Part shown: positions 10,901 to 23,426 of the stretch, piece after piece | Numbering within the stretch: position 1 is the stretch's first letter | How the letters are laid out: every line of letters begins with the position of its first letter | NCBI RefSeq assembly: GCF_963662255.1 | Contig: NC_085080.1 | Location: forward strand, 620,001-684,000 | Direction: 5' to 3' | DNA length: 64,000 nt | DNA from: Cinclus cinclus | Lineage: Eukaryota; Chordata; Aves; Passeriformes; Cinclidae | Notes under the pieces: generated by a model | What the model saw: the letters and a program-made list of their open reading frames with translations, nothing else | Database searches by the model: none | Told to the model about the DNA's origin: nothing | Made by a program: the position numbers and the translations under genes

Positions 10901-13900
10901 GGGCTGAAATCGGATGTGTGGGTCTGGTGTAGCGTCCGTGGGGCTGGGATAGATCTGTGGGGTTGAGTTGGGTTCTGTGGGGCTTTGGATGGGAATTGTG
11001 GGTCTGGAGTGGGATCCGTGTGGGTCTGGGTTGGGATCTGTGGGGCAGGGATGGGATCCGTGGGGCTGGGATGGGATTTGTGGGTTAGGATCTATGGGGC
11101 TAGGATGCAATCTGTGGGGTTGGGATGGATTCATGGGGCTGGAATGGGATCTATGGGATTGGGATGAAGATCTCTGGGGCTGGACTGGGACCCATGGGGC
11201 AGGGATGGGATCTGTGGGGCTGGGATGAATCCATTGGGTTGGGATGGGATTTATGGGCCTGGGCTTGGGATCTGTGGGGCTGGGAGGGGATTTGTGGGAC
11301 TGAGATCGATCCATGGGTCTGGGATGGGATCTATAGGGGACAGCTGGGACGGAACCATGGGGCTGGGTTGGGATCTGTGGGGCTGGGATGGGGATCTATG
11401 GGGCTGGCATGGGATATGTGGGTCTGGGATGGTTCCATGTGGCTGGGATGAGATCTGTGGGCTTGGAATCTGTGGGGCTGGGATGGGATCGGTTGGGCTG
11501 GACTGGGATCTGTGGGGCTGGGATGGGATCTGTGGGGCTGGGCTGGGATCTGTGGGGCTGGGATGGGATCTGTGGGGCTGGGCTGGGATCTGTGGGGCTA
11601 GGATAGATCCATGGATCTTGGATTTGATCTGTGGGGACAGCTGGGATGGATCCATGGGGGTGGGTTGGGGTCTGTGGGGCTGGGATGGAATCTGTGGGGC
11701 TGGGCTTGGGATCCATGGGGTTGGGATTAGGATCCATGAGACTGGGATGGGATCTTTGGGGTTAGGATCTGTGGGGCTAGGATCCGATGTGTGGGGTTGG
11801 GATGGATTCATGGGGTTGGATGGGGATTTATGGGGCTGGGATGGGATCTGTGGGGCTGGCATGGGGTCGGTGGGATGGGATCTGTGGGGCAAGGATGGGA
11901 TCTATGTGGCAGGGATGAGACGTATGGGGCTGGAATGGGAACTGTGGGGCTGGGATGGGATCTGTGGGGCTGGAATGGGAACTGTGGGGCTGGGATGGGA
12001 TCTGTGGGTCTGGGATGGGGTCTGTGGGCTTGGGATCTGTGGGGCTGGGTCCTTTGGGACTGGGGTGGGATTTATGGAGCTGGGATGGGATCTGTGGGAA
12101 TGGGATGAGATCTGTGGGGCTGGGATGGGATCCTTGGGGCAGCGATGGGATCTGTGGGTCTGGTGTGGTGTCCGTGGGGCTGGGATAGATCTGTGGGGTT
12201 GAGTTGGGTTCTGTGGGGTTTGGATGGGAATTGTGGGTCTGGAGTGGGATCCGTGTGGGTCTGGAGTGGGATCTGTGGGGCAGGGATGGGATCCGTGGGG
12301 CTGGGATGGGATTTGTTGGACTGGGATAGATCCATGGGTCTGGGATGGGATCTATAGGGGACAGCTGGGACGGAACCATGGGGCTGGGTTGGGATCCGTG
12401 GGGCTAGGATGGAATCTGTGGGGCTGGGATGGGATCTGTGGGGCTAGGATGGAATCTATGGGGCTGGTATGGGATTTATGGAGCTGGGATGGGATCTGTG
12501 GGAATGGGATGAGATCTGTGGGGCTGGGAAGGAATCCGTGGAGCTGAAATGGGATGTGTGGGTCTGGTGTGGCGTCCGTAGAGCTGGGTTTGGATCTGTG
12601 GGGCTGGGATGGAATCCGTAGGGCAGGGATGGGATCGATGGGGCTGGGATGGATCCATGGGGTTTGGATGGGGATGTGTGGGGCTGGGATGAGATCTGTG
12701 GGGCTGGGATGGGATCTGTGGGGTTAGGATGGATCCATTGGGTTTGGATGGGGATGTGTGGGGCTGGGATGAGATCTGTGGGGCTGGGAAGGGAAAACTT
12801 GCGGTTAGGATCTGTGGGGCTAGGATCTGATCTGTGGGGTTGGGATGGATTCATGGGGTTGGAGTGGGATTTATGGGGCTGGGATGGGATCTGTGGGGCT
12901 GGCATGGGGCCGGTGGGGTGGGATCTGTGGGGCAAGGATGGGATCTATGTGGCAGGGATGAGATCTATGGGGCTGGACTGGAATCCGTGGGGCTGGGATG
13001 GGATCTGTGGGGTTCAGATCTGTGGCGCTGGAATGGGATTTATGGGGCTGGGATGGGATCTGTGGGGCAGGGATGGGATTTGTTGGACTGGGATAGATCC
13101 ATGGGTCTGGGATGGGATCTATAGGGGACAGCTGGGACGGAACCATGGGGCTGGGTTGGGATCCGTGGGGCTAGGATGGAATCTATGGGGCTGGGTTGGG
13201 ATCCGTGGGGCTAGGATGGGATCCGAGGGAATGGGATGAGATCTGTGGGGCTGGGATGGAATCCTTGGGGCAGCGATGGGATCCGTGGGTCTTGGTGTGG
13301 GGTCTGTGGGGCTGGGTTTGGATCCGCGAGGCTGGGATAGATCCGTGGGGCTGGGATGGAATCCGTGGGGCTGGGATGGGATCCGTGGGGCTGGGATTGG
13401 ATTTGTGGGTTAGAATCTATGGGGCTAGGATGCAATCTGTGGGGTTGGGATGGATTCATGGGGCTGGAATGGGATCTATGGGATTGGGATGAAGATCTCT
13501 GGGGCTGGACTGGGACCCATGGGGCAGGGATGGGATCTGTGGGGCTGGGATGAATCCATTGGGTTGGGATGGGATTTATGGGCCTGGGCTTGGGATCTGT
13601 GGGGCTGGGAGGGGATTTGTGGGACTGGGATCGATCCATGGGTCTGGGATGGGATCTATAGGGGACAGCTGGGACGGAACCATGGGGCTGGGTTGGGATC
13701 TGTGGGGCTGGGATGGGGATCTATGGGGCTGGCATGGGATATGTGGGTCTGGGATGGTTCCATGTGGCTGGGATGAGATCTGTTGGGTTGGGATCTGTGG
13801 GGCTGGGATGGGATCTGTTGGGTTGGAATCTGTGGGGCTGGGATGGGATCTGTTGGGCTAGACTGGGATTTGTGGGGCTGGGATGGGATCTGTGGGGCTG

Positions 13901-16900
13901 GGCTGGGATCTGTGGGGCTGGGATGGGAACTCTGGGGCTGGGATAGACTGGTGGGCCTGAGATGGATCTATGGGGCTGGGATGAAGATCTGTGTGGCTGG
14001 GAAGGGACCTGTGGGCCTGGGATGGGATCTGTGGGTCTGGGATGGATCCATGGGGTTTGGATGGGGATGTGTGGGGCTGGGATGAGATCTGTGGGGCTGG
14101 GAAGGGAAAACTTGGGGTTAGGATCTGTGGGGCTAGGATCTGATCTGTAGGGCTGGCATGGGATCTGTGGGGCTGGGATCTGTGGGGCAAGGATGGGATC
14201 AATGCGGCAGGGATGAGATCTCTGGGGCTGGAATGGGAACTGTGGGGCTGGTCTTTGGATCTGTGGGGCAGGGGTGGGGTCTGTGGGTTTGGGATCTGTG
14301 GGGCTGGGTCCTGTGGGACGGGGGTGGGATTTATGGGGCTGGGATGAGATCTGTGGGAATGGGATGAGATCTGTGGGGCTGGGATGGGATCCTTGGGGCA
14401 GCGATGGGATCTGTGGGTCTGGTGTGGTGTCCGTGGGGCTGGGATAGATCTGTGGGGTTGAGTTGGGTTCTGTGGGGCTTTGGATGGGAATTGTGGGTCT
14501 GGAGTGGGATCCGTGTGGGTCTGGGTTGGGATCTGTGGGGCAGGGATGGGATCCGTGGGGCTGGGATGGGATTTGTGGGTTAGGATCTATGGGGCTAGGA
14601 TGCAATCTGTGGGGTTGGGATGGATTCATGGGGCTGGAATGGGATCTATGGGATTGGGATGAAGATCTCTGGGGCTGGACTGGGACCCATGGGGCAGGGA
14701 TGGGATCTGTGGGGCTGGGATGAATCCATTGGGTTGGGATGGGATTTATGGGCCTGGGCTTGGGATCTGTGGGGCTGGGAGGGGATTTGTGGGACAGGGA
14801 TAGATCCATGGGTCTGGGATGGGATCTATAGGGGACAGCTGGGACGGAACCATGGGGCTGGGTTGGGATCCGTGGGGCTAGGATGGAATCTATGGGGCTG
14901 GTATGGGATCTGTGGGGCTGGTATGGGATTTATGGAGCTGGGATGGGATCTGTGGGAATGGGATGAGATCTGTGGGGCTGGGATGGAATCCGTGGGGCTG
15001 AAATCGGATGTGTGGGGTTAGGATCTATGGGGCTAGGATGCAATCTGTGGGGTTGGGATGAGTTCTATGGGGTTGGAATGGGATCCGTGGGGCTGGGATG
15101 GGAATTCTGGGGCTGGGATAGATTTGTGGGCCTGAGATGGATCTGTGGGGCTGGGATGAAGATCTGTGTGGCTGGGAAGGGACCTGTGGGCCTGGGATGG
15201 GATCTGTGGGTCTGGGATGGATCCATGGGGTTTGGATGGGGATGTGTGGGGCTGGCATGAGATCTGTGGGGCTGGGAAGGGAAAACTTGCGGTTAGGATC
15301 TGTGGGGCTAGGATCTGATCTGTGGGGTTAGGATGGATTCATGGAGTTGGAGTGGGATTTATGGGGCTGGGATGGGAACTGTGGGGCTGGCATGGGGTCG
15401 GTGGGGTGTGATCTGTGGGGCAAGGATGGGATCTATGTGGCAGGGATGAGATCTATGGGGCTGGACTGGGATCCGTGGGGCTGGGATGGGATCTGTGGGG
15501 CTGGAATGGGATTTATGGGGTTCAGATCTGTGGGGCTGGGATGGATCCAGGCCGCTGGAATGGGATTTATGGGGCTGGGATGGGATTTGTGGGGCTGGGA
15601 AGGGAACTGTGGGGTGGGAGGGGAACTGTGGGCTTGGCATCTGTGGGGCAGGGATGGGATCTGTGGGGCTAGGATGGAATCTATGGGGCTGGTATGGGAT
15701 TTATGGAGCTGGGATCAGATCTGTGGGAATGGGATGAGATCTGTGGGGCTGGGATGGAATCCGTGGGGCTGAAATCGGATGTGTGGGTCTGGTGTAGCGT
15801 CCGTGGGGCTGGGATAGATCTGTGGGGTTGAGTTGGGTTCTGTGGGGCTTTGGATGGGAATTGTGGGTCTGGAGTGGGATCCGTGTGGGTCTGGGTTGGG
15901 ATCTGTGGGGCAGGGATGGGATCCGTGGGGCTGGGATGGGATTTGTGGGTTAGGATCTATGGGGCTAGGATGCAATCTGTGGGGTTGGGATGGATTCATG
16001 GGGCTGGAATGGGATCTATGGGATTGGGATGAAGATCTCTGGGGCTGGACTGGGACCCATGGGGCAGGGATGGGATCTGTGGGGCTGGGATGAATCCATT
16101 GGGTTGGGATGGGATTTATGGGCCTGGGCTTGGGATCTGTGGGGCTGGGAGGGGATTTGTGGGACTGAGATCGATCCATGGGTCTGGGATGGGATCTATA
16201 GGGGACAGCTGGGACGGAACCATGGGGCTGGGTTGGGATCTGTGGGGCTGGGATGGGGATCTATGGGGCTGGCATGGGATATGTGGGTCTGGGATGGTTC
16301 CATGTGGCTGGGATGAGATCTGTGGGCTTGGAATCTGTGGGGCTGGGATGGGATCGGTTGGGCTGGACTGGGATCTGTGGGGCTGGGATGGGATCTGTGG
16401 GGCTGGGCTGGGATCTGTGGGGCTGGGATGGGATCTGTGGGGCTGGGCTGGGATCTGTGGGGCTAGGATAGATCCATGGATCTTGGATTTGATCTGTGGG
16501 GACAGCTGGGATGGATCCATGGGGGTGGGTTGGGGTCTGTGGGGCTGGGATGGAATCTGTGGGGCTGGGCTTGGGATCCATGGGGTTGGGATTAGGATCC
16601 ATGAGACTGGGATGGGATCTTTGGGGTTAGGATCTGTGGGGCTAGGATCCGATGTGTGGGGTTGGGATGGATTCATGGGGTTGGATGGGGATTTATGGGG
16701 CTGGGATGGGATCTGTGGGGCTGGCATGGGGTCGGTGGGATGGGATCTGTGGGGCAAGGATGGGATCTATGTGGCAGGGATGAGACGTATGGGGCTGGAA
16801 TGGGAACTGTGGGGCTGGGATGGGATCTGTGGGGCTGGAATGGGAACTGTGGGGCTGGGATGGGATCTGTGGGTCTGGGATGGGGTCTGTGGGCTTGGGA

Positions 16901-19900
16901 TCTGTGGGGCTGGGTCCTTTGGGACTGGGGTGGGATTTATGGAGCTGGGATGGGATCTGTGGGAATGGGATGAGATCTGTGGGGCTGGGATGGGATCCTT
17001 GGGGCAGCGATGGGATCTGTGGGTCTGGTGTGGTGTCCGTGGGGCTGGGATAGATCTGTGGGGTTGAGTTGGGTTCTGTGGGGTTTGGATGGGAATTGTG
17101 GGTCTGGAGTGGGATCCGTGTGGGTCTGGAGTGGGATCTGTGGGGCAGGGATGGGATCCGTGGGGCTGGGATGGGATTTGTTGGACTGGGATAGATCCAT
17201 GGGTCTGGGATGGGATCTATAGGGGACAGCTGGGACGGAACCATGGGGCTGGGTTGGGATCCGTGGGGCTAGGATGGAATCTGTGGGGCTGGGATGGGAT
17301 CTGTGGGGCTAGGATGGAATCTATGGGGCTGGTATGGGATTTATGGAGCTGGGATGGGATCTGTGGGAATGGGATGAGATCTGTGGGGCTGGGAAGGAAT
17401 CCGTGGAGCTGAAATGGGATGTGTGGGTCTGGTGTGGCGTCCGTAGAGCTGGGTTTGGATCTGTGGGGCTGGGATGGAATCCGTAGGGCAGGGATGGGAT
17501 CGATGGGGCTGGGATGGATCCATGGGGTTTGGATGGGGATGTGTGGGGCTGGGATGAGATCTGTGGGGCTGGGATGGGATCTGTGGGGTTAGGATGGATC
17601 CATTGGGTTTGGATGGGGATGTGTGGGGCTGGGATGAGATCTGTGGGGCTGGGAAGGGAAAACTTGCGGTTAGGATCTGTGGGGCTAGGATCTGATCTGT
17701 GGGGTTGGGATGGATTCATGGGGTTGGAGTGGGATTTATGGGGCTGGGATGGGATCTGTGGGGCTGGCATGGGGCCGGTGGGGTGGGATCTGTGGGGCAA
17801 GGATGGGATCTATGTGGCAGGGATGAGATCTATGGGGCTGGACTGGAATCCGTGGGGCTGGGATGGGATCTGTGGGGTTCAGATCTGTGGCGCTGGAATG
17901 GGATTTATGGGGCTGGGATGGGATCTGTGGGGCAGGGATGGGATTTGTTGGACTGGGATAGATCCATGGGTCTGGGATGGGATCTATAGGGGACAGCTGG
18001 GACGGAACCATGGGGCTGGGTTGGGATCCGTGGGGCTAGGATGGAATCTATGGGGCTGGGTTGGGATCCGTGGGGCTAGGATGGGATCCGAGGGAATGGG
18101 ATGAGATCTGTGGGGCTGGGATGGAATCCTTGGGGCAGCGATGGGATCCGTGGGTCTTGGTGTGGGGTCTGTGGGGCTGGGTTTGGATCCGCGAGGCTGG
18201 GATAGATCCGTGGGGCTGGGATGGAATCCGTGGGGCTGGGATGGGATCCGTGGGGCTGGGATTGGATTTGTGGGTTAGAATCTATGGGGCTAGGATGCAA
18301 TCTGTGGGGTTGGGATGGATTCATGGGGCTGGAATGGGATCTATGGGATTGGGATGAAGATCTCTGGGGCTGGACTGGGACCCATGGGGCAGGGATGGGA
18401 TCTGTGGGGCTGGGATGAATCCATTGGGTTGGGATGGGATTTATGGGCCTGGGCTTGGGATCTGTGGGGCTGGGAGGGGATTTGTGGGACTGGGATCGAT
18501 CCATGGGTCTGGGATGGGATCTATAGGGGACAGCTGGGACGGAACCATGGGGCTGGGTTGGGATCTGTGGGGCTGGGATGGGGATCTATGGGGCTGGCAT
18601 GGGATATGTGGGTCTGGGATGGTTCCATGTGGCTGGGATGAGATCTGTTGGGTTGGGATCTGTGGGGCTGGGATGGGATCTGTTGGGTTGGAATCTGTGG
18701 GGCTGGGATGGGATCTGTTGGGCTAGACTGGGATTTGTGGGGCTGGGATGGGATCTGTGGGGCTGGGCTGGGATCTGTGGGGCTAGGATAGATCCATGGA
18801 TCTTGGATTTGATCTGTGGGGACAGCTGGGATGGATCCATGGGGGTGGGTTGGGGTCTGTGGGGCTGGGATGGAATCTGTGGGGCTGGGCTTGGGATCCA
18901 TAGGGTTGGGATTAGGATCCATGAGACTGGGATGGGATCTTTGGGGTTAGGATCTGTGGGGCTAGGATCCGATGTGTGGGGTTGGGATGGATTCATGGGG
19001 TTGGATGGGGATTTATGGGGCTGGGATGGGATCTGTGGGGCTGGCATGGGGTCTGTGGGCTTGGGATCTGTGGGGCTGGCATGGGGTCGGTGGGGTGGGA
19101 TCTGTGGGGCAAGGATGGGATCTATGTGGCAGGGATGAGATGTATGGGGCTGGAATGGGAACTGTGGGGCTGGGATGGGATCTGTGGGGCTGGAATGGGA
19201 ACTGTGGGTCTGGTGTGGTGTCCGTGGGGCTGGGATAGATCTGTGGGGTTGAGTTGGGTTCTGTGGGGCTTTGGATGGGAATTGTGGGTCTGGAGTGGGA
19301 TCCGTGTGGGTCTGGGTTGGGATCTGTGGGGCAGGGATGGGATCCGTGGGGCTGGACTGGGATTTATGGGGCTGGGATGGGATCTGTGGGGCAGGGATGG
19401 GATCCGTGGGGCTGGGAGGGGATTTGTTGGACTGGGATAGATCCATGGGTCTGGGATGGGATCTATAGGGGACAGCTGGGATGGAACCATGGGGCTGGGT
19501 TGGGATCCGTGGGGCTGGGATGGGGATCTATGGGGCTGGCATGGGATATGTGGGGCTGGGATGGGATCCTTGGGGCAGCGATGGGATCCGTGGGTCTTGG
19601 TGTGGAGTCCGTGGAGCTGGGTTTGGATCTGTGGGGCTGGGATAGATCCGTGGGGCTGGGATGGAATCCGTGGGGCAGGGATGGGATCGATGGGGCTGGG
19701 ATGGATCCATGGGATTTGGATGGGGATGTGTGGGGCTGGGATGAGATCTGTGGGGCTGGGATGGTATCCGTGGGGCTGGAATGGGATGTGTGGGGTTAGG
19801 ATCTATGGGGCTAGGATACAATCTGTGGGGTTGGGATGGATCTATGGGGTTGGAATGGGATCTGTGGGGCTGGGATGGGATCTGTGGGGCTGGAATGGGA

Positions 19901-22900
19901 TGTGTGGGGTTAGGATCTATGGGGCTAAGATCCAATCTGTGGGGTTGGGATGGCTCTATGGGGTTTGGATGGGATCTGTGGGGCTGGGATGGGATCCATG
20001 GGGCTAGGATGGAATCCATGGGTTTGGGATGCGATATGTGGGGCTGGGATGGGAACTCTGGGGCTGGGATAGACTGGTGGGCCTGAGATGGATCTATGGG
20101 GCTGGGATGAAGATCTGTGTGGCTGGGAAGGGACCTGTGGGCCTGGGATGGGATCTGTGGGTCTGGGATGGATCCATGGGGTTTGGATGGGGATGTGTGG
20201 GGCTGGGATGAGATCTGTGGGGCTGAGAAGGGAAAGCTTGGGGTTAGTATCTGTGAGGCTAGGATCTGATCTGTGGGGCTGGCATGGGGTCTGTGGGGCT
20301 GGGATCTGTGGGGCAAGGATGGGATCAATGCGGCAGGGATGAGATCTCTGGGGCTGGAATGGGAACTGTGGGGCTGGTCTTTGGATCTGTGGGGCAGGGG
20401 TGGGGTCTGTGGGCTTGGGATCTGTGGGGCTGGGTCCTGTGGGACTGGGGTGGGATTTATGGAGCTGGGATGAGATCTGTGGGAATGGGATGAGATCTGT
20501 GGGGCTGGGATGGGATCCTTGGGGCAGCGATGGGATCTGTGGGTCTGGTGTGGGGTCCGTGGGGCTGGGATAGATCTGTGGGGTTGAGTTGGGTTCTGTG
20601 GGGCTTTGGATGGGAATTGTGGGTCTGGAGTGGGATCCGTGTGGGTCTGGGTTGGGATCTGTGGGGCAGGGATGGGATCCGTGGGGCTGGACTGGGATTT
20701 ATGGGGCTGGGATGGGATCTGTGGGGCATGGATGGGATTTGTTGGACTGGGATAGATCCATGGGTCTGGGATGGGATCTATAGGGGACAGCTGGGACGGA
20801 ACCATGGGGCTGGGTTGGGATCCGTGGGGCTAGGATGGAATCTGTGGGGCTGGGATGGGATCTGTGGGGCTAGGATGGAATCTATGGGGCTGGTATGGGA
20901 TTTATGGAGCTGGGATGGGATCTGTGGGAATGGGATGAGATCTGTGGGGCTGGGATGGAATCCGTGGAGCTGAAATGGGATGTGTGGGTCTGGTGTGGCG
21001 TCCGTAGAGCTGGGTTTGGATCTGTGGGGCTGGGATGGAATCCGTAGGGCAGGGATGGGATCGATGGGGCTGGGATGGATCCATGGGGTTTGGATGGGGA
21101 TGTGTGGGGCTGGGATGAGATCTGTGGGGCTGGGATGGAATCCGTGGGGCTGGAATGGGATGTGTGGGGGGATGTGTGGGGCTGGGATGAGATCTGTGGG
21201 GCTGGGAAGGGAAAACTTGCGGTTAGGATCTGTGGGGCTAGGATCTGATCTGTGGGGTTGGGATGGATTCATGGGGTTGGAGTGGGATTTATGGGGCTGG
21301 GATGGGATCTGTGGGGCTGGCATGGGGTCGGTGGGGTGGGATCTGTGGGGCAAGGATGGGATCTATGTGGCAGGGATGAGATCTATGGGGCTGGACTGGG
21401 ATCCGTGGGGCTGGGATGGGATCTGTGGGGTTCAGATCTGTGGTGCTGGAATGGGATTTATGGGGCTGGGATGGGATCTGTGGGGCAGGGATGGGATTTG
21501 TTGGACTGGGATAGATCCATGGGTCTGGGATGGGATCTATAGGGGACAGCTGGGACGGAACCATGGGGCTGGGTTGGGATCCGTGGGGCTAGGATGGAAT
21601 CTATGGGGCTGGGATGGATCCATGGGGTTTGGATGGCCATGTGTGGGGCTGGGATGAGATCTGTGGGGCTGGGATGGAATCCGTGGGGCTGGAATGGGAT
21701 GTGTGGGGTTAGGATCTATGGGGCTAGGATACAATCTGTGGGGTTGGGATGGATCTATGGGGTTGGAGTGGGATTTGTGGGGCTGGAATGGGGCTCTGTG
21801 GGGCTGGGACACAATTCCATGGGTCTCTGTGGGTACAATCCCCCCAGGTCTCCACTCAGTGTTGCGAGTTTCCGGCTGTGACCTCCTTTCCGACGGGAGC
21901 GTCCGTGGATCCTACCAGCACGGCTACGATGGGCAGGATTTCATCTCCTTTGACCTGGGATCCGGGAGATTCCTGGCGGCCGACAGCGCTGCTGAGATCA
22001 CCAGGAGACGCTGGGAACACGAGAACGTGGCTGAGAGCTGGACAAATTACCTGGAGCACGAATGCCCAGAATGGCTCCGGAAATACATCAGATATGGGCA
22101 GAAGGAGCTGGACCGCAAAGGTGGGAGCAGAATTCCTGTGGGAATGTGGGATTTGGGAATGGAGGACTTGGGAACATGGTAATTCCTGTGGGAATTCCAT
22201 GGGCAGATCTCACCCCATCCCATTTCAGTGGGAATTCCATGGGCACATCTCACCCCATCCCATTTCAGTGGGAATTCCATGGGCACATCTCACCCCATCC
22301 CATTTCAGTGGGAATTCCATGGGCAGATCTCACCCCATCCCATTCCAGTGGGAATTTCATGGCCCGATCTCACCCCCATCCCATTCCTTGGGGAATTCCG
22401 TGGACAGATCTCACCCCTATCCCATTCCTTGGGGAATTCCGTGGGCAGATCTCACCCCCATCCCATTCCCATGGAATTCCATGCATGTCTCTCACTTTCA
22501 TCCCATTCCAGAGCTCCCAAATGTCCATGTGTCCAGAAAAGAGGAACATGGGACGCTGATCTTGTCCTGCCACGCATACGGATTCTACCCCAACGCAATC
22601 GCAGTCACCTGGATGAAGGGGGATGAAATCTGGGATCAGGAGACGGAGTGGGGTGGGGTCGTTCCCAACAGCGATGGCACCTTCCACACCTGGGCCAGGA
22701 TCAAGGTGCTGCCAGAGGAGCAGGAGCAGTACCGGTGCCGGGTGGAGCATCCCGCAATGTCTGAGCCTGGGATCTTTGCTTGGGGTGAGGCTGAGAATGT
22801 GGAATGTGGGAATTGGGAATTTAGAATTCCCAAATGGGGATTCCCGTCCCTCTCCTCACAATCCCGTGTTTCCCAGAGCCGACATCTGTCTGGAATCTCA

Positions 22901-23251
22901 CCGTGGTGATCGCTGTGTCCATCTTCGCTCTCATCCTCCTCGTTGCCCTCATCGGATTCATCGTCTGGAAGCGCCGATCCGGTAACACACGGGATGGGGG
23001 TCGGGAAGGGACACAGATCCACCTGACACCGTTCTGGGAATCCTGTGCCACCCACACTGATCCCACTGTTTTTCCACAGGGAGGAGAGACAGGGATAGAT
23101 ACAACATAGCAGTCAGTGAGTACCAGTGAGAGATCCAGCTCTGGATCCCCTCCGTGTGGATCCCAGGATTGATCCTGGGGTTAATCCCGCTGTGTGATCT
23201 GTGCTGGAATCTCATGGATCTTCTCTTTCTGCAGGGAATGACGGGGAATAA
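4767..23251 (+). CDS. MHC class I alpha chain (gene span, 7 coding exons)
   Basis: Heavy chain that with beta-2-microglobulin displays peptides to CD8 T cells at the cell surface. Exons: 4767-4833 (leader), 6234-6497 (alpha1), 21848-22120 (alpha2), 22512-22784 (alpha3), 22877-22981 (stalk/membrane), 23080-23115 and 23235-23251 (tail), with 3' UTR continuing to 23266 and 24005-24330. All junctions are phase 1 and every frame is open. Sizes of 264, 273 and 273 bases for the domain exons are normal for birds. Residues anchoring peptide ends are kept: Tyr7, the Tyr of GYWD, Arg84, Thr143, Trp147, Tyr159, Tyr171; Lys146 is Arg. The oddities are a 15.35-kb intron 2, where avian class I genes usually span only a few kb, and a non-GT donor after exon 1. 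A classical gene is likely but expression is not shown. Start choice is uncertain because two upstream leader exons could substitute. Confidence 0.9.
4991..6233. repeat. Class I intron 1, C-rich degenerate repeats
   Basis: About 1.2 kb of imperfect 35-40 bp repeats (CACCGGGACCCCCCTGAAC, CCCTTTCCTGGGCAC) on the coding strand. Diverged copies of the promoter-proximal segment recur, for example around 5277-5420 and 5665-5720. No open exon other than exon 2 is seen. Confidence 0.75.
6234..6497 (+). CDS. Class I exon 2, alpha1 domain
   Basis: Begins after GTGTCCCCCCAG and ends before GTGAGA. It encodes the alpha1 platform: LRY (Tyr7) near the start, [19 protein letters not shown] strand, PGYWDGQTQ helix start, and ERYNQS at the end with the conserved N-glycosylation site. 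Two unpaired cysteines are visible, at domain residues 36 and 66; the second aligns with position 67 of human class I, in the B pocket. Confidence 0.93.
6498..21840. repeat. Class I intron 2: 15.3-kb G-rich minisatellite
   Basis: Almost the whole intron is a ~20-bp unit, consensus GGGATCTGTGGGGCTGGGAT, with variants (CAGGGATG, GGATCCATGGG, TTAGGATCTATGG) arranged in higher-order blocks of roughly 1-5 kb. Runs of three and four G every few bases on the plus strand could form G-quadruplexes in DNA or pre-mRNA (inferred). Because 20 is not a multiple of three, all plus frames yield the same Gly/Trp/Met-rich 20-residue repeat and the minus frames a Pro/Ser/His-rich one; these are not genes. The array starts immediately after the exon 2 donor and stops just before the exon 3 acceptor. 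Confidence 0.95.
9046..18784. repeat. Two near-identical 4865-bp tandem blocks inside intron 2
   Basis: About 9046-13910 is repeated at 13911-18784, offset exactly 4865. Comparing the two showed only single-base differences at the places checked: 9298/14163 (G/A), 10208/15073 (G/T) and 10480/15345 (G/A). No indel was seen. The comparison was by eye and is not exhaustive. The block itself contains smaller repeated modules, such as one recurring near 9755 and 11125. Confidence 0.88.
21848..22120 (+). CDS. Class I exon 3, alpha2 domain
   Basis: Follows TACAATCCCCCCAG and ends before GTGGGA. It carries the conserved disulfide pair (GCDLLSDG and EHECPEW), the Thr143/Trp147 equivalents in ITRRRWEH, Tyr159 in TNYLEHE and Tyr171 in LRKYIRYG. 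The Lys146 equivalent is Arg. Frame is open throughout. Confidence 0.93.
22186..22495. repeat. Class I intron 3, 40-bp repeats with kappa-B-like motif
   Basis: Seven or so copies of a 40-bp unit containing GGGAATTCCATGGGCAGATC and ending CCCATTTCAG. Each copy has a near-consensus NF-kB half-palindrome (GGGAATTCCA) and several end in a pyrimidine-AG that resembles a splice acceptor. The last copies drift in sequence and length (GGGGAATTCCGTGG). Confidence 0.85.
22512..22784 (+). CDS. Class I exon 4, alpha3 immunoglobulin-like domain
   Basis: C1-set Ig domain: first Cys in [13 protein letters not shown], second in YRCRVEHP, and the acidic CD8-contact loop DQETEWGG. It joins exon 3 and exon 5 in phase 1. 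Confidence 0.94.
22877..22981 (+). CDS. Class I exon 5, connecting peptide and transmembrane segment
   Basis: Short stalk with an N-L-T sequon, then a membrane helix (about [19 protein letters not shown]) and the stop-transfer KRR. The donor GTAACA begins at 22982. The following tail exons are tiny (36 bases, then 17 coding bases ending at TAA 23249-23251), giving a cytoplasmic tail of about 20 residues. Confidence 0.92.
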
Positions 23252-23426
23252 AAGGCTTGATGGCAGGTATGGAGCGGGATCCGAGTGGGATTGCAGAGGG
23301 GTACTGGGGCAGGATGGACAGATGGGAATCAGGGAGGGATTTCAGATGAGAGCAGGGGTCCAGACCAGGATCAGATGGAATTGTGGAGTGGGATTGGGGC
23401 TGGATTCTGGAGTAGGATCAGGTTGG

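Noticed and set aside
6387..21657. Dozens of long Gly/Trp/Met-rich (plus) and Pro/Ser/His-rich (minus) open frames
   Set aside because: They arise because a 20-bp repeat without stops is open in several frames and yields the same 20-residue cycle in each; no splice, start or domain evidence.
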